A DNA stretch of 64,000 nt from Paenibacillus profundus (GTDB taxonomy: Bacteria; Bacillota; Bacilli; Paenibacillales; Paenibacillaceae), in assembly GCF_021369635.1 (NCBI RefSeq), contig NZ_JAJNBZ010000001.1, positions 496,001-560,000 on the forward strand. The letters are read 5' to 3'. Both the position numbers and the translations under genes were made by a program. This document shows positions 26,109-34,628 of the stretch, in pieces; positions within the stretch are counted from its first letter, which is position 1, and every line of letters starts with the position of its first letter. Below the pieces are notes generated by a model. That model worked only from the letters and a program-made list of their open reading frames with translations. It made no database searches and was not told the DNA's origin.

Positions 26109-26154
26109 ATCCTTACATCGTCCGGTCCAATTCGACAAGAGACGATGTAAGGAT
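26109..26154 (-). terminator. Inverted repeat after etfA
   Basis: ATCCTTACATCGTC (26109-26122) pairs perfectly with GACGATGTAAGGAT (26141-26154); the loop is 18 nt. It lies 50 nt past the etfA stop on the minus strand. No clear T tract, so termination is likely but not certain. Confidence 0.6.
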
Positions 26155-26202
26155 GATAGGGTCTGTATGGAGCAGAAATCGAGAGCTACACGTCTGGATG
26201 TC

Positions 26203-27207
26203 TTAAACGAGCATTTTGCGGAATTCCGTAGTTAATAGTGGCACGACTTCGAACAAATCCCCGACGATGCCGTAATCCGCCACTTGGAAGATGGGAGCTT
26301 CCGGATCGATGTTGATCGCAATGATGACACGTGATTGGCTCATTCCCGCCAAATGCTGAATTGCGCCACTGATGCCGCAAGCAAAATAAATTTCAGGTGT
26401 GACGACCTTCCCGGTCTGACCGATTTGTAAAGCGTAGTCACAATAACCGGCATCGCAAGCCCCGCGTGATGCGCCGACTGCTCCGTTCAACACGAGGGCC
26501 AGCTGTTCAAGCGGCTTAAAGCCCCCCGCGCTTTTGACGCCACGGCCACCGGAAACAATAATTTTGGCTTCGGCCAAATCAATCGAACCGCTCATCTTCG
26601 TGACGACATCACGAACTACGGTCCGCAGCGAAGGTGCAGGAGCGGGAAGCGCAACGACAGCAGGGGAAGATACCGTCGCATGTGTAGGCAGCGTACCGTT
26701 TTCCGGTGTAAATGCTGGAAAGTTATTCGGCCGAATCGTAATAATCCACGGGTTCGATTGAGTCGTAAATCGTCGGGTCTCAAATGCTTTGCCTGCATAC
26801 ACCGGACGCCGGAAGGCGAATCCGTCCGTGTCTTGCGAAATCGAGATGACATCGGAGATTTGCCCGGTGCGAAGGTGTGCAGCCAACATTGGGGCGAGAT
26901 CGCGTCCCATCGCAGTATGTCCGAAGAGGACGACCTCTGGCGACTCTTGTTCCACGAAAGCGCGCAACGCAGAGAAGTACGCCTCCGAGTCGTAATATTT
27001 ATATCGCTCATCCTCGGCGCAATACACATGAGCGATTCCAGGGATAGATAAACTTAGTACCGCTTCCTGCAGTCCATATCCAATCGCAAGAACAATAATC
27101 CGATCGTCGGAAGAGGCCATCTGCTGAACGGCGTCAAGCGCCTCGAACGTTACCTGACGCAGTTGGTTTCCCCGCATTTCGGCGATGACAGCATAAGTGC
27201 AGCTCAT
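26203..27207 (-). CDS. etfA: Electron transfer flavoprotein, alpha subunit
   Basis: 334 aa. EtfAB takes electrons from acyl-CoA dehydrogenases through FAD. The C-terminal FAD domain carries VSGGRGVKSAGGF, GASRGACDAGYCD, GQTGKVVTPEIYFACG, SGAIQHLAGM and FQVADYGIVGDLFEVVP. The start is ATG 27207 with AAAGGAGTG before it; the longer open frame (to 27285) is not needed. etfB lies upstream in the same minus-strand operon. An alanine/proline-rich linker (ALPAPAPS) separates the domains. Confidence 0.95.
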   Translation of the reverse strand: MSCTYAVIAEMRGNQLRQVTFEALDAVQQMASSDDRIIVLAIGYGLQEAVLSLSIPGIAHVYCAEDERYKYYDSEAYFSALRAFVEQESPEVVLFGHTAMGRDLAPMLAAHLRTGQISDVISISQDTDGFAFRRPVYAGKAFETRRFTTQSNPWIITIRPNNFPAFTPENGTLPTHATVSSPAVVALPAPAPSLRTVVRDVVTKMSGSIDLAEAKIIVSGGRGVKSAGGFKPLEQLALVLNGAVGASRGACDAGYCDYALQIGQTGKVVTPEIYFACGISGAIQHLAGMSQSRVIIAINIDPEAPIFQVADYGIVGDLFEVVPLLTTEFRKMLV

Positions 27208-27323
27208 ATCGCAGCACTCCTTTCTTATAATCATCCATGTTGTTGGTCTCTTAAGAAGTTGCTTCAACGTACATTTCATGCTCAAAAATACATGTTTGAA
27301 TGCTCTTTAAATGGAAACAGATG

Positions 27324-28100
27324 TCAGAGACATTTTGCTTCCTCATGCAGCAAGCGAATTAGCTCTTGTACTTGAGCAGCAGCATCGCCTGCAATCATTC
27401 TGCCTGCTTGACGCGGCGGCGGCGGCTCTAACGCTAGACGTTCTGTTCGGGGCTCCAGCGCCGCTTCTTGAGACAGCTCAGCTGCAGAGACTACGCGAAT
27501 TGGCTTGCGCTTTGCTTTCATAATTCCGGGAAGAGAGGGGTAACGTGGTTCATTCAGCCCTTGCTGCGCTGTGAACAGGGCGGGCAACGATACATCGAGA
27601 AGTTCCGCGTTCCCTTCGGCATCGCGTTGAACTTGAACTAAGCTGTCTCCCGTCCTTTCTAGTCCGGTAATCGCGGATACGTGCGGCATATTGAGCAGAG
27701 TCGCGACGCGAACCGCAACCTGGGCGCTGCCTTGATCCACGCTGAAATGACCGCCAAAGATGATGTCCGGCTGCTGCTCCTGCAGAATGGATGCAATCCA
27801 GGATGACACGATATATTCATCATCTGACGTTCCCCGGCCCTCTGGAGGAACGATATGGATAGCATCATCGGCACCCATGGCTAGGGCGGTGCGCAACGCT
27901 TCCTGTGAACGTTCTGGACCTGCGGTTAGTACCGTTACGGTGCCGCCATGCGCTTCTTTCCAGCGCATAGCTTCTTCTAGCGCGTATTCGTCGTAAGGAT
28001 TAATGACCCACTTTACCCCATCTTCCGAAAGCACTCCGTCTGTGAGGACGACTTTTTCTTCGGTATCGAATGTTTGCTTGATGAGGACAAAAATGCTCAT
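27324..28100 (-). CDS. etfB: Electron transfer flavoprotein, beta subunit
   Basis: 258 aa. EtfB forms the AMP-binding part of the heterodimer. Visible are the N-terminal FVLIKQTFDTEEKV, NPYDEYALEEAMRWKE, VLTAGPERSQEALRTALAMGADDAIHI, and GHFSVDQGSAQVAVRVATLL, the nucleotide-binding region. The C-terminal arm ends in LIRLLHEEAKCL. GAGGTGAT precedes ATG 28100. A sigma-A promoter with a palindrome at its start point is seen upstream (28140-28180). Divergent to the fadF remnant and the fadN operon. Confidence 0.95.
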   Translation of the reverse strand: MSIFVLIKQTFDTEEKVVLTDGVLSEDGVKWVINPYDEYALEEAMRWKEAHGGTVTVLTAGPERSQEALRTALAMGADDAIHIVPPEGRGTSDDEYIVSSWIASILQEQQPDIIFGGHFSVDQGSAQVAVRVATLLNMPHVSAITGLERTGDSLVQVQRDAEGNAELLDVSLPALFTAQQGLNEPRYPSLPGIMKAKRKPIRVVSAAELSQEAALEPRTERLALEPPPPRQAGRMIAGDAAAQVQELIRLLHEEAKCL

Positions 28101-28139
28101 AAAATCACCTCGAGTTATGGCTTCTTTAATACATGATAT

Positions 28140-28151
28140 GCTCGGACGAGC
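28140..28151. promoter_or_regulatory. Palindrome at the etfB transcription start
   Basis: GCTCG-GA-CGAGC lies at the predicted start of the etfB transcript, flanked by ATAT/ATAT. An operator is plausible. It does not resemble the FadR box (TGAATGA...TCATTCA) known from B. subtilis. Confidence 0.4.
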
Positions 28152-28180
28152 AAGATATCTCCTGTTTAACCCATTGTCAA
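28152..28180 (-). promoter_or_regulatory. etfBA promoter
   Basis: Reading the minus strand: TTGACA (28180-28175), 17 bp, TATCTT (28157-28152). Confidence 0.65.
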
Positions 28181-28307
28181 CTCGGGGATATGAATTGCAT
28201 TTTTTCTATTAAGCCTACATATCCATCAAGCAAGGGCAATCCTCTGGTTGTTGTGTCACAGCAGGGGATGCATTTGTTCATATCAGACATCGGTGGAGGG
28301 GGATAGA

Positions 28308-29046
28308 ATGCTAATTTATGTTAAATGGCTTGTCTTTATTATCGTTGCTTCCATCGGTGTCGGCATGTTTGTCGAAATTTGATTTGCAGGCGTGTGCTCT
28401 ATATGCGTCACGGTCAAGCAGGCGACCCGGTATCGAAGCGGTCGGTTCGGACGATGCAGGCGCTCGGACAGAAACTCAGCGAAGGCAAGCTGTGACGAGA
28501 TTTTCCAAGTGGTCTTATGCACGCAGTGTTGTTCTATGGGTTTATCTACTTGCCAATCGACTTGATGGGGGCGTAACGTACGCAGCGCGTGACGCAAGCG
28601 CTGGTCCGTCTGCTGCATGAGGCACTCCACTATTGTGACGGCCTGACCCCACACGTATCATACGTTGAAAGAAGAATATCCGGACTGTGGACTGCAACCG
28701 GACATCCAAGGAAAATCCAAGTATTTCATCACACGGAATGGTTACATAAGCTGTGGCTGGCCGGCAGGCTGCGTCCCGTTCACTCGCTCCAGAAGCAGGT
28801 AGCATGGCATGACTCCTGTTACCTGGCGCGCTCCAACGGAGTGCTGGTAGCGCCGAGACAATTGCTGAAAGCGATTCCCGGCCTAGATCTGCTCGGACTG
28901 GAACGGCACGCATGAATGTCATGTGCTGCGGTGCGGGCGGAGACCGCATGTCAAGTGACCACGATAAAGTGGTTGGTACGGGCCAAGGGGGCAATACGCA
29001 AGTTGATGATGGTTGCGAGTGCATGATTGAGGAGGGACGAAGGTGA
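28308..29046 (+). pseudogene. fadF: Decayed fadF-type Fe-S oxidoreductase (heterodisulfide reductase-related)
   Basis: Fragments of one protein appear in order but in different frames. A good ribosome site (GGAGGGGGATAG) leads into MLIYVKWLVFIIVASIGVG (28308), a membrane start that breaks after ~24 codons. SGLMHAVLFYGFIYLP (28508-28576) matches the N-terminal membrane part of FadF. YHTLKEEYPDCG (28656) is the C-terminal region before the CCG domain. VFHHTEWLHKLW and AWHDSCYLARSNGVLVAPR (28715-28915) follow in another frame, and NVMCCGAGGDRMSS, the conserved CCGAGG cluster motif, in a third (from 28912). An intact FadF is ~700 aa; here ~240 codons remain, so the middle, with the ferredoxin-like clusters, is deleted. 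The intact protein is thought to take electrons from EtfAB to the membrane. fadN follows directly. Confidence 0.85.
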
Positions 29047-31460
29047 AGAAATGGAACGAGGTGGAGCGGGCGGCCGTGATCGGATCGGGCGTCATGGGAG
29101 CCGCCATCGCGGGGCAATTGGCGAATGCGGGCATCTCCTGCTTGCTGCTTGATATGATTCCGCCAGCGTTAACGGTGGAAGAAGAGAAAGCGGGTCTGAG
29201 CCTGGAAGACTTCCGCGTTCGCAATCGGCTGGCGAGGTCTGCGGTGGAGCGGCTGAAGCGAAGCAATCCGGCATCATTATATGTGGAAGCGTTCGCAGAG
29301 CGGATTACTCCCGGCAATACGACCGACCATATGGCGGAGCTGCAGCGCGTGGATTGGATTATTGAAGCGGTGACCGAACGGCTGGACATTAAATGTGCCG
29401 TATTGGAAGCAGTGGAACGGCAATGGCAGGAAGGAACGTTGGTCAGCACGAATACGTCGGGCATTTCCGTCGACCTCATGCTGGAAGGCAGGACAGAAGC
29501 GTTTAAAGGCTCTTTTGTCGGCACTCACTTCTTCAATCCGCCGCGCTACATGCATCTGGTAGAGCTGATTCCTGGAACCGATACGAAGACGGAAACACTG
29601 GCACAGGCAAGAGAATGGTGTGAACGCCGGCTCGGCAAAGGAGTCGTTGTAGCGAAGGATACGCCGAATTTCATTGCCAACCGCATCGGAACGTATGGAT
29701 TGCTCATGACATTGAAGGAAATGGAAAGACTCGGCTTAAGCATCGAGGAGGTCGATACGCTCACTGGACCTGTCATGGGACGCCCGAAGAGCGCCACCTT
29801 CCGCACGCTGGATCTGGTCGGGCTTGATACGTTCCAGCATGTGGCGAACAATGTGGCTGAACAGGTGCAGTGCGATGAAGAGCGCGCCGCGTTCCAGCTC
29901 CCTGCCTGGTTTCAGGAAATGGTTCAGCGCGGCTGGATCGGGGAGAAAAGCGGGCAAGGATTTTACCGCAAAGAGCGGACAGGAGCTAGCGCCGATCCAA
30001 TTCGAGCCGTGAGATGGTCGGATTGGAGCTATGAACCGCGCAAGCCGGTGAAGTCTGCTTCGCTGGAGCAGGCGAAGCGCGCCAAAGGAACGGAGGCAAA
30101 GCTGCAGGCCATATTGAAGCTAAGCGATGCTCATGCGCAGTTCGTCTGGAATGTGCTCAAGCATGTGCTCTGCTATTCCGCTGCTAAGCTAGGGGAGATT
30201 GCCGACGATATTCGCGTCATCGACAAGGCGATGCGCTGGGGATTCAACTGGGAGCTCGGTCCGTTTGAATATTGGGATGCGATAGGCGTGCGCGCCAGCG
30301 TGGAACGGATGGAAAGGGAGGGAACAACGGTCCCTTCATGGGTGACGGATTGGCTCGCAGCGGGCCATGAACAGTTCTATGAACGTCGACCGGAAGGGGT
30401 GTTCCATGTTTCGCGCGGAGAATGGAAGCTGGTGGAGACAGACCCAGAATTGGTATCGCTCCGTGAATGCAAGGAGCAGGGGAAGACCATTACGCGCAAT
30501 TCGGGAGCGAGTCTGATTGATATTGGGGACGATGTGGCCTGCCTTGAATTCCATTCGCCGAACAACGCGATCGGCGAAGATATATTGTCGATGATTCAGA
30601 AAAGCGTGGATATTGTTTCCCGCGATTACAGAGGTATGGTCATTGCCAATGAAGGCCGCAATTTCTGTGTCGGCGCCAATATTATGCTGCTTCTAGCAGA
30701 GGCGCAGGCCGAAGAATGGGATGAAATCGATCTGATCATCCGTCAGTTCCAGAATACGATGATGAAGCTGAAGGCGCTGAATCGTCCCGTCGTGGCCGCA
30801 CCACACCAGATGACGCTCGGCGGCGGCGTGGAGGCGTGTCTGCCGGCCGATATGATTTTGTTCAGCGCGGAGACGTATTTCGGCCTCGTCGAGACGGGAG
30901 TCGGCCTCATTCCGGGAGGAGGCGGTTGCAAGGAAATCGCCTTGAGGCTGTCCAAGCGCTTCCCGCACCCGGAGGATGATGTCACGCAGCCGCTGCTGCG
31001 CGCCTTCGAAACGATTGCGATGGCCAAAGTATCTGGCAGCGGGCATGATGTGGAACGGCTTGGATATATGAGTCCGCAGGATAGGGTACTCATCCCAAGC
31101 GCACGCAGAGTGTTCGAGGCGAAGCAGGCGGTGCTGTCACTTGATGCTGCCGGGTATTGGAGAACGGCGGCGGATGCAGGCAAGCCTACGATTCGCGCAG
31201 CAGGCCGAGAAGGGCGAGCTGTGCTGCAGCTGGCGGTCTCGTCCATGCTCGAAGGCCGATATATTAGCGAGCATGATGCCAAAATTGCGCGCAAGCTGGC
31301 CCGCGTATTGACGGGAGGTGACGTTCCGGCCAATCGTCTCGTCTCTGAAGCGCACATGCTGGATCTGGAGCGCGAAGCGTTCCTGTCGCTGTGCGGAGAA
31401 CCGAAGACGCAGCAGCGGATGCAGCACATGTTAAGCAAAGGCAAGCCGCTGCGGAATTAA
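29043..31460 (+). CDS. fadN: 3-hydroxyacyl-CoA dehydrogenase / enoyl-CoA hydratase FadN
   Basis: 805 aa (B. subtilis FadN 789). It carries out two steps of beta-oxidation. Residues ~8-200 form the NAD-binding domain (AAVIGSGVMGAAIAGQLANAG), with STNTSGISVD and GTHFFNPPRYMHLVELIPG, followed by two C-terminal dehydrogenase domains. From ~495 on lies a crotonase fold with AFHSPNNAI-like sequence, NEGRNFCVGANIM and GGGVEACLPADMILFSAE. The start is GTG 29043, with GAGGAGGGA upstream; it overlaps the last codons of the dead fadF frame. First gene of the intact fadN-fadA-fadE-ligase series. Confidence 0.95.
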   Translation: MKKWNEVERAAVIGSGVMGAAIAGQLANAGISCLLLDMIPPALTVEEEKAGLSLEDFRVRNRLARSAVERLKRSNPASLYVEAFAERITPGNTTDHMAELQRVDWIIEAVTERLDIKCAVLEAVERQWQEGTLVSTNTSGISVDLMLEGRTEAFKGSFVGTHFFNPPRYMHLVELIPGTDTKTETLAQAREWCERRLGKGVVVAKDTPNFIANRIGTYGLLMTLKEMERLGLSIEEVDTLTGPVMGRPKSATFRTLDLVGLDTFQHVANNVAEQVQCDEERAAFQLPAWFQEMVQRGWIGEKSGQGFYRKERTGASADPIRAVRWSDWSYEPRKPVKSASLEQAKRAKGTEAKLQAILKLSDAHAQFVWNVLKHVLCYSAAKLGEIADDIRVIDKAMRWGFNWELGPFEYWDAIGVRASVERMEREGTTVPSWVTDWLAAGHEQFYERRPEGVFHVSRGEWKLVETDPELVSLRECKEQGKTITRNSGASLIDIGDDVACLEFHSPNNAIGEDILSMIQKSVDIVSRDYRGMVIANEGRNFCVGANIMLLLAEAQAEEWDEIDLIIRQFQNTMMKLKALNRPVVAAPHQMTLGGGVEACLPADMILFSAETYFGLVETGVGLIPGGGGCKEIALRLSKRFPHPEDDVTQPLLRAFETIAMAKVSGSGHDVERLGYMSPQDRVLIPSARRVFEAKQAVLSLDAAGYWRTAADAGKPTIRAAGREGRAVLQLAVSSMLEGRYISEHDAKIARKLARVLTGGDVPANRLVSEAHMLDLEREAFLSLCGEPKTQQRMQHMLSKGKPLRN

Positions 31461-31528
31461 AGGCAGCCCTGCATATGCCCAGGTTATCAGGAAGGAATAT
31501 GGATGCGATGTGAAAAGGAGGGGCTTAT

Positions 31529-32749
31529 ATGGAAGCAAGCGCTTCCTCCCGTTCAGGGCGCGAGGCGGTTATTGTTGCCGCCGTGCGAACTCCCGTAGGA
31601 AAAGGCAAGCGCGGCGCCTTGGCGGAGACGAGAGCGGAAGATTTGGGCCGCGCTGTAATAAGGGCGGTATTGGAACGCGCGCCAGCCTTGCAAATGGCCG
31701 AGGTAGAGGACGTTATCCTTGGCTGTGCCATGCCGGAAGGCGAACAAGGCTTAAATGTAGCGCGGGTGATTGCATTGCATGCCGGGTTGCCGTATTCGGT
31801 GCCCGGAGTCACGATCAACCGCTTCTGCTCATCGGGGCTGCAGGCGATTGCCTTCGCGGCGGAGCGCATCATGGCGGGAGCGGCAGATGTCATTATCGCG
31901 GGCGGAGTGGAGAGCATGTCGCATGTGCCGATGACCGGCTTCAAGCTGGCTCCGCATCCCGAGATAGCGGACACGATGCCGGAATTGTACATGAGCATGG
32001 GACATACCGCGGAACGGGTGGCGCAGGCGTATGGCATCTCCAGAGAGATGCAGGACGCCTTTGCGCTGCAGAGCCATGAGCGGGCGGCCGCGGCGCAGGC
32101 GGCGGGCGCATTCGATGCCGAGCTCGTCCCGGTGCAGGCGGCGCGTACGCGCGCGGAAGCGAATGGCCGCTTGCGCACCGTGACGGAGCCGTTCGCGCAT
32201 GATGAATGTGTGCGCCCGGATACGAGCCTCGAAGCGCTCGGCATGTTGAAGCCGTCCTTCAGCATGGGGGGAACGGTGACGGCCGGCAACTCCTCGCCGT
32301 TCAGCGACGGCGCAGCAGCCTTGCTCCTCATGAGCCGGGAGCGGGCGGAAGCGCTTGGTCTGGAGCCGCTTGCCGTGTACCGGACGTTCGCCGTTGCGGG
32401 CGTTCCGCCGGAAGTAATGGGCATCGGCCCGACAGAAGCGATTCCGAAGGCGCTCCGTCAGGCTGGGCTGCAGGCTGATGACGTGGCGCTGTACGAGTTG
32501 AACGAGGCGTTCGCCGCGCAATGCTTGGCCGTCATACAGCAATTGCGCTTGAACCTGGAGCGGGTGAACGTGAATGGCGGCGCCATTGCGCTCGGGCATC
32601 CGCTCGGCTGCACCGGAGCCAAGCTGACGACGAGCCTGCTCTATGAGCTGCGCCGGCGCGGCGGCGGCTATGGCGTAGTGTCTATGTGCATTGGAGGCGG
32701 AATGGGGGCGGCCGGGGTATTCGAGGTGCTTGCCCCGGCCTCGGTATAA
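31529..32749 (+). CDS. fadA: Acetyl-CoA acyltransferase (3-ketoacyl-CoA thiolase) FadA
   Basis: 406 aa. It cleaves 3-ketoacyl-CoA with CoA to acetyl-CoA and a shortened acyl-CoA. The acylated cysteine is in NRFCSSGLQ; the His of [23 protein letters not shown] and the second Cys in [11 protein letters not shown] complete the active site. AAAAGGAGGGG precedes ATG 31529. The gene is markedly G/C-rich in its middle and has alanine runs. It lies 68 nt after fadN, as in the fadNAE operon of B. subtilis. Confidence 0.95.
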   Translation: MEASASSRSGREAVIVAAVRTPVGKGKRGALAETRAEDLGRAVIRAVLERAPALQMAEVEDVILGCAMPEGEQGLNVARVIALHAGLPYSVPGVTINRFCSSGLQAIAFAAERIMAGAADVIIAGGVESMSHVPMTGFKLAPHPEIADTMPELYMSMGHTAERVAQAYGISREMQDAFALQSHERAAAAQAAGAFDAELVPVQAARTRAEANGRLRTVTEPFAHDECVRPDTSLEALGMLKPSFSMGGTVTAGNSSPFSDGAAALLLMSRERAEALGLEPLAVYRTFAVAGVPPEVMGIGPTEAIPKALRQAGLQADDVALYELNEAFAAQCLAVIQQLRLNLERVNVNGGAIALGHPLGCTGAKLTTSLLYELRRRGGGYGVVSMCIGGGMGAAGVFEVLAPASV

Positions 32750-32782
32750 AGCAGCAATCCAGTAATGAAGGAGGAATTGCAT

Positions 32783-34567
32783 ATGGGTGCAACTTCCGAA
32801 GCGAGACAGGTTGGAGGCGGCTTTCTAATCTTTGATTCGGATCCGGCGCTGGTCGTTACACCGGAAGACTTTACAGAAGAGCAGCGCATGTTCGCGGAGA
32901 CGACACGCGCTTTTTTGGAAGGGGACGTTCTGCCTCAAGATGAGCACATCGAGCGGTTGGATTATGAATTGACGATTCGCCTGATGCGGAAGGCAGGCGA
33001 GCTCGGACTGTTGGCGGCAGATGTGCCCGAAGCCTACGGCGGACTCGGACTGGATAAGGTAAGCTCGACACTTATTAACGAAACGCTCGCCCAAGCATCA
33101 TCGTTCGCCCTGTCCATAGGGGCACACGTTGGCATCGGCACCTTGCCTATCGTGTTCTTCGGTACGGAGGCGCAGAAGCAGAAGTATCTGCCTGACTTGG
33201 CATCCGGCGCGAAGATCGCGGCGTATTGCTTGACGGAGCCGACTTCGGGCTCGGATGCGCTTGGAGCGCGCACCACCGCCAAGCTATCGGAGGACGGCAA
33301 GCATTATATATTGAACGGCTCGAAAATTTACATTACAAACGCCGGATTCGCCGATATTTTCATCGTGTATGCGAAGGTGGATGGCACGCAGTTTTCGGCC
33401 TTTATATTGGAACGCGAGATGGAAGGCTTCAGTATCGGTCCGGAAGAGAAGAAAATGGGAATCAAGGGCTCATCTACCTGCCCGCTATACTTCGAGGACG
33501 TGCACGTCCCGATCGAGAACGTGCTCGGGGAGATCGGTAAAGGCCATCTCATCGCATTCAACATCCTGAATATCGGCCGCTTCAAGCTCGGCGCGGGCTG
33601 CCTCGGCGGTGCGAAGGAGACAGTGGCCCTCGCTGCGGCATATGCCAATACACGCGAGCAATTCGGGAAGCCGATAAGCCAGTTTCCACTCATCGGGAAG
33701 AAGCTGGCCGAGATGAATATCCTGACCTATGTGCTGGAGAGCATGGTATATCGGACATCCGGCTATATCGATGACATGCTGAAGAATCTGGATCATGCGG
33801 ATGCGGAGGCCGGCAAGCAATCGGCTAAGGCCATTGCTGAATATGCGATGGAGTGCTCCATCAATAAAGTGTTCGCCAGCGAAGCGCTGCATACCATCGC
33901 TGATGAAGGGGTGCAAATTCACGGCGGATACGGTTACGTCCAGGAATACAAGGTCGAGCGAATTTACCGCGATGCGCGCATTAATCGGATTTTTGAAGGG
34001 ACGAATGAGATTAACCGTCTGCTCATTCCGGGCACGCTGCTCAAAAAAGCAATGAAAGGCGAGCTTCCGCTAATGGAGCGGCTTGAGCAGCTTCAGGAGG
34101 AAGTGCTCTCGTATAGTGTTGCGGAAGGCGACGGTCCGCTTGTGGAAGAAGAACAGCTGCTGTCGCAGATGAAGACGCTATTCCTTATCGTGGGAGGCTC
34201 CGCAGTCCAGAAGTTCGGCACCCGCATCGAAGAGAAGCAAGAGGTTCTGTCCCATCTCGCTGACATGATCATTCAATTGTATGCGGGAGAAAGCGCCTTG
34301 CTGCGCACGAAAAAGATCGTTGAGCGCTTCGGAGAGGAGAAGGCGGATCTTGCGATTCAGATGACGCGCGTCTATTTGCGCGAAGCGCTGCAGGTGATGG
34401 AGCAACGTGCCAAAGAAACGCTGCAGGAAGCGGCGAGCGGCGACGTGCTTCGCACGCAGCTGTCCCTCTTGAAGAAATTTACGCGCGCATCCTCCCTGTC
34501 CACCCTTGCACTTAAGCGGGACATCGCGGCAAGCGTGATTAAATCTGAGCGCTATATCGTCTATTAA
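32783..34567 (+). CDS. fadE: Acyl-CoA dehydrogenase FadE
   Basis: 594 aa, the same length as B. subtilis FadE (YusJ). It inserts the first double bond in acyl-CoA and passes electrons to EtfAB. The dehydrogenase core (to ~400) shows AYCLTEPTSGSDALG, the FAD loop YILNGSKIYITNAG, the TREQFGKPISQFPLI region and QIHGGYGYVQEY...RDARINRIFEGTNEI, with the catalytic Glu. An extra helical C-terminal domain (~420-594) is typical of this long subfamily. ATG 32783 is chosen: AAGGAGGAA lies 6 nt before it and contains the earlier ATG 32765. Confidence 0.95.
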   Translation: MGATSEARQVGGGFLIFDSDPALVVTPEDFTEEQRMFAETTRAFLEGDVLPQDEHIERLDYELTIRLMRKAGELGLLAADVPEAYGGLGLDKVSSTLINETLAQASSFALSIGAHVGIGTLPIVFFGTEAQKQKYLPDLASGAKIAAYCLTEPTSGSDALGARTTAKLSEDGKHYILNGSKIYITNAGFADIFIVYAKVDGTQFSAFILEREMEGFSIGPEEKKMGIKGSSTCPLYFEDVHVPIENVLGEIGKGHLIAFNILNIGRFKLGAGCLGGAKETVALAAAYANTREQFGKPISQFPLIGKKLAEMNILTYVLESMVYRTSGYIDDMLKNLDHADAEAGKQSAKAIAEYAMECSINKVFASEALHTIADEGVQIHGGYGYVQEYKVERIYRDARINRIFEGTNEINRLLIPGTLLKKAMKGELPLMERLEQLQEEVLSYSVAEGDGPLVEEEQLLSQMKTLFLIVGGSAVQKFGTRIEEKQEVLSHLADMIIQLYAGESALLRTKKIVERFGEEKADLAIQMTRVYLREALQVMEQRAKETLQEAASGDVLRTQLSLLKKFTRASSLSTLALKRDIAASVIKSERYIVY

Positions 34568-34628
34568 TGAGCACGATGAACTGCCGCAACAACATTTCTC
34601 ATACTGAGAGAGGAAGGGGAGGGTAGCA

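Noticed and set aside
31510-32079. 189-codon plus-strand frame overlapping fadA
   Set aside because: G/C-rich shadow in a second frame of fadA without motifs.
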